In this document: positions 23,439 to 25,803 of the stretch, one piece after another | How positions within the stretch are numbered: the stretch's first letter is position 1 | Layout: every line of letters starts with the position of its first letter | Source of the DNA: AVCC01 sp039920865 | GTDB lineage: Bacteria; Pseudomonadota; Gammaproteobacteria; Burkholderiales; Burkholderiaceae_D | Direction: 5' to 3' | Assembly: GCA_039920865.1 (NCBI GenBank) | Contig: JBDSCZ010000289.1 | Coordinates: 1-25,803, forward strand | DNA: 25,803 nt | Made by a program: the position numbers and the translations under genes | Notes under the pieces: generated by a model | Told to the model about the DNA's origin: nothing | Seen by the model: only the letters and a program-made list of their open reading frames with translations | Database searches by the model: none

Positions 23439-25593
23439 GCAGCCCTCCGCTCAAACTTGCTTGATCCTGCTTGATTTCTGTCAACAACACCAGCGAGCGC
23501 GCTTCGAGCGGGTAGTCATCACCGGCTACGAATACCGGTTCCGGTGTGCGCTCGACTGCGTAACGGGTGTCGAATATGGCCTGCCAGTGCGTGCCGGAAT
23601 CAAAATTGGGCAGGGTAAAGTGGATCATTTCGTGATGCGCGTTTAACAGCAGCAGGAAATTATCATCCCGTAATGGATGCCCTTTTTGATCCTGATCGTC
23701 CAGTGCCGCGCCCGAAAGCAGCAAACCCAGGCATTGGGCAAAAGAATGCTGCCACTCTTCATCGCTCATCTCGATGCCGTCAGGATTGAGCCAGAGAATA
23801 TCGCGTATTTCAGTACCTTTGATGCCGCGTCCCTGGAAAAAATTGCGTCGGCAAAAAATCGGATGGGATTTGCGCAATGCCAGCAGGCGCTGGGTAAATG
23901 CCAGCAGTTCCGCATCTTCCGGCGTCAGATCCCAATGCAACCAGCTCGACGCATTATCCTGGCAGTAGCCGTTATTGTTGCCATTCTGGGTGCGGCCGAT
24001 GGCATCTCCTGCCACCAGCATCGGCACGCCGTGAGACAGCAGCAGTGTGGCGAGAAAATTGCGCTTTTGCTGCGCCCGCAACGCGTTGATCTCTGGCGTA
24101 TCGGCCGGCCCCTCAACCCCGCAGTTCCAGCTCAGATTATTGTCGGTGCCATCGCGATTTTCTTCCATGTTCTGTTCATTGTGCTTGTCGTTGTAACTTA
24201 CCAGATCGTGCAATGTGAAACCGTCGTGCGCGGTGACGAAATTGATGCTGGCGTGCGGCCGTCGGCCGCCCCCCTCATACAGATCACTCGATCCGGTAAG
24301 CCGGTAGGCAAGGTCATCGATTAATCCGCCATCACCCTTCCAGTAGGCGCGTACCGTATCGCGGTAGCGGTCGTTCCACTCTGCCCATCCAACCGGGAAA
24401 TTGCCTACCTGGTAGCCGCCTTCGCCCAAGTCCCAGGGCTCGGCGATCAGCTTGACCTGGGACAGCACCGGGTCCTGGTGAATGATGTCGAAAAAGGCGC
24501 CCAGCCGATCCACCTCGTGCAATTCACGCGCCAGGGTGGCAGCAAGATCGAAGCGAAAGCCGTCCACATGCATCTCCAGCACCCAGTAGCGCAGGCTGTC
24601 CATGATCAGCTGCAGCACGCGCGGATGCATCATGTTGAGGGTGTTGCCGGTGCCGGTGTAGTCGATGTGGTAGCGCGGATCGTCATCTTGCAGGCGATAG
24701 TAGGCGGCATTGTCGATGCCGCGAAAGCATAGCGTGGGCCCAAGCTGATTGCCTTCGGCGGTGTGGTTGTAGACCACATCGAGGATGACTTCGATGCCGG
24801 CCGAATGCAGCGTCTTGACCATGGTCTTGAACTCGCTCACCACGCCGGTCGCGGAGTAGCGTTGTTCGGGGGCAAAAAATCCGATCGAGTTGTAACCCCA
24901 ATAATTGCGCAAACTTTTTTGTACCAGACGCCGGTCGTCGATGAAGGTATGCACCGGCATCAGTTCCACGGCGGTAATCCCGAGCTGTAGCAGATGCTCG
25001 ATTGCCGGCGCGGTGGCAAGGCCGGCATAGGTTCCGCGCAGCTGCGCCGGCACCTCGGGATGCAGCGCAGTAAAGCCCTTCACATGCATTTCATAAATCA
25101 CGGTCTGATGCCATGCGATGCGCGGCGGGCGGTCCTCGCCCCAAGTGAAGGCACTGTCGATCACCCGGCACTTCGGCATCCCTGGCGCACTATCGCGGCG
25201 ATCGAAGGACAGGTCGGCCTGGGGACTACCGACCCGATAACCGAACTGCGCATCGCTCCAGCGGATAGTGCCGATAATCGCCTTCGCATACGGATCGAGC
25301 AGCAACTTGTACGGGTTGAAGCGATGGCCGCGCTTGGGATCATAAGGGCCGGACACCCGGTAGCCGTACAGCAGGCCGGGGCGGGCTTCCGGCAGATAGC
25401 AGTGCCAGACCTGGTCGGTACGCTCGCGCATTGCGATGCGCTGCATCTCTTGCCGGCCCTTGCTCTCGAAAATGCATAGCTCGACTTTTTCGGCGTGCTC
25501 GGAGAACAAGGAGAAATTCACCCCTTCCCCGTCCCAGGTCGCTCCGAGCGGATAGGGCTTGCCGGGCCAAACTGCATTGATCACTTTAGTCAT
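23404..25593 (-). CDS. glgX: Glycogen debranching enzyme GlgX/TreX
   Basis: Isoamylase-type GH13 enzyme of 729 residues that cleaves alpha-1,6 branches of glycogen, releasing linear maltodextrins. Marks: N-terminal CBM48-like PLGATWDGEGVNFSLFSEHAEKVELCIF, VIYEMHVKGFTALHPEVP, VILDVVYNHTAEGNQLGPTL, HVDGFRFDLAATLAR (nucleophile Asp), KLIAEPWDLGEGGYQVGNFP (acid/base Glu) and FVTAHDGFTLHDLVSYNDKHNEQN (Asp). As first gene before treZ and treY it plays the part called TreX in TreXYZ operons. The start is the ATG at 25593; a GTG directly before it is in frame. SD is weak (GGGATC). The last part (about 690-729) is a hydrophilic tail overlapping treZ. Confidence 0.92.
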   Translation of the reverse strand: MTKVINAVWPGKPYPLGATWDGEGVNFSLFSEHAEKVELCIFESKGRQEMQRIAMRERTDQVWHCYLPEARPGLLYGYRVSGPYDPKRGHRFNPYKLLLDPYAKAIIGTIRWSDAQFGYRVGSPQADLSFDRRDSAPGMPKCRVIDSAFTWGEDRPPRIAWHQTVIYEMHVKGFTALHPEVPAQLRGTYAGLATAPAIEHLLQLGITAVELMPVHTFIDDRRLVQKSLRNYWGYNSIGFFAPEQRYSATGVVSEFKTMVKTLHSAGIEVILDVVYNHTAEGNQLGPTLCFRGIDNAAYYRLQDDDPRYHIDYTGTGNTLNMMHPRVLQLIMDSLRYWVLEMHVDGFRFDLAATLARELHEVDRLGAFFDIIHQDPVLSQVKLIAEPWDLGEGGYQVGNFPVGWAEWNDRYRDTVRAYWKGDGGLIDDLAYRLTGSSDLYEGGGRRPHASINFVTAHDGFTLHDLVSYNDKHNEQNMEENRDGTDNNLSWNCGVEGPADTPEINALRAQQKRNFLATLLLSHGVPMLVAGDAIGRTQNGNNNGYCQDNASSWLHWDLTPEDAELLAFTQRLLALRKSHPIFCRRNFFQGRGIKGTEIRDILWLNPDGIEMSDEEWQHSFAQCLGLLLSGAALDDQDQKGHPLRDDNFLLLLNAHHEMIHFTLPNFDSGTHWQAIFDTRYAVERTPEPVFVAGDDYPLEARSLVLLTEIKQDQASLSGGLHEKSSSDAVRG

Positions 25594-25803
25594 CACGCGA
25601 TCCCGTTCAATAACAACAGAAATCCTTTTTCAACTTCCAACCCGGAGCAGTTTCAGCCGCAAAACCTCGCCATTGCATTTTTGATCGAACTCCCACTGCA
25701 CTGATGAAAACCGTAACTATTCAGCCGGGATGCCAATCAAGGGCACAGTGCGGCGGTTCTGTAGGAGCGCACCCGGGCGTGACCAACGGCAGCAGTCTGG
25801 CGA
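25594..25803. promoter_or_regulatory. Region upstream of glgX
   Basis: This 210-base stretch holds the leader and presumably the promoter of the glgX-treZ-malQ/treY operon on the minus strand. I find no confident -35/-10 pair and no supported gene. A REP-like palindrome lies near its far end. Confidence 0.4.
25759..25784. repeat. REP-like palindromic element
   Basis: CTGTAGGAGCGCACCC followed by GGGCGTGACC: an imperfect palindrome around CCCGGG preceded by GTAGGAGCG. This head is characteristic of REP elements dispersed between genes in many gamma- and betaproteobacteria. Only one copy is in the window, at the edge, so a partner could lie just outside. Confidence 0.55.

Overview
The window looks like chromosomal DNA of an aerobic or facultative aromatic-degrading betaproteobacterium (Rhodocyclales, Nitrosomonadales or Burkholderiales; no 16S or other marker is present to settle it). 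Reasons: a PaaG/PaaN/PaaX/PaaY phenylacetyl-CoA-type gene set, an IclR-regulated Liv-type ABC importer, moderately GC-rich genes separated by very AT-rich regulatory gaps, and a TreX-TreZ-TreY/GlgA glycogen-trehalose block.

Left part (1-6629): aromatic acyl-CoA catabolism. paaG (cut by the window edge) and paaN lie on the minus strand. Divergent from them, on the plus strand, are a 342-residue ferritin-fold diiron protein with two DExxH motifs, its likely [2Fe-2S]/FAD/NAD(P)H reductase, and paaX. paaY converges on paaX with a 4-base overlap. The usual multicomponent epoxidase PaaABCDE is not in the window; a simple two-component diiron system occupies the oxygenase position instead. This is the best candidate here for an undescribed enzyme.

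Middle part (6630-13423): a palindrome-rich divergent region, an IclR-family regulator with its own strong terminator, then livH-livM-livG-livF in one tight operon. It is preceded by a translationally coupled 18-codon ORF and has no substrate-binding protein gene. LivF carries an N-terminal hemerythrin (HHE) domain of about 200 residues in the same reading frame, a candidate oxygen- or iron-responsive module built into an importer ATPase. A chemoreceptor follows that has almost no periplasmic domain and carries a C-terminal, cytoplasmic Cache domain. Short sequence strings are shared between the promoter regions of the diiron oxygenase, iclR/paaY and liv, suggesting one regulon. The working picture is uptake and sensing of an aromatic acid, CoA activation elsewhere, O2-dependent attack, isomerisation (PaaG), ring cleavage and aldehyde oxidation (PaaN), PaaX/IclR control and PaaY thioester repair.

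Right part (13424-25803): minus strand throughout. In transcription order: glgX/treX, treZ (35-base overlap), a 1739-residue MalQ-TreY fusion (8-base overlap with treZ), glgA with its own candidate promoter, then a solitary tungstate-type binding protein (tupA) with a hairpin and heptamer repeats in its leader. treX-treZ-treY is the route from glycogen to trehalose; MalQ recycles short maltodextrins and GlgA makes the polymer. A REP-like palindrome lies at the right edge. I saw no tRNA, rRNA, CRISPR array, insertion sequence or phage gene.
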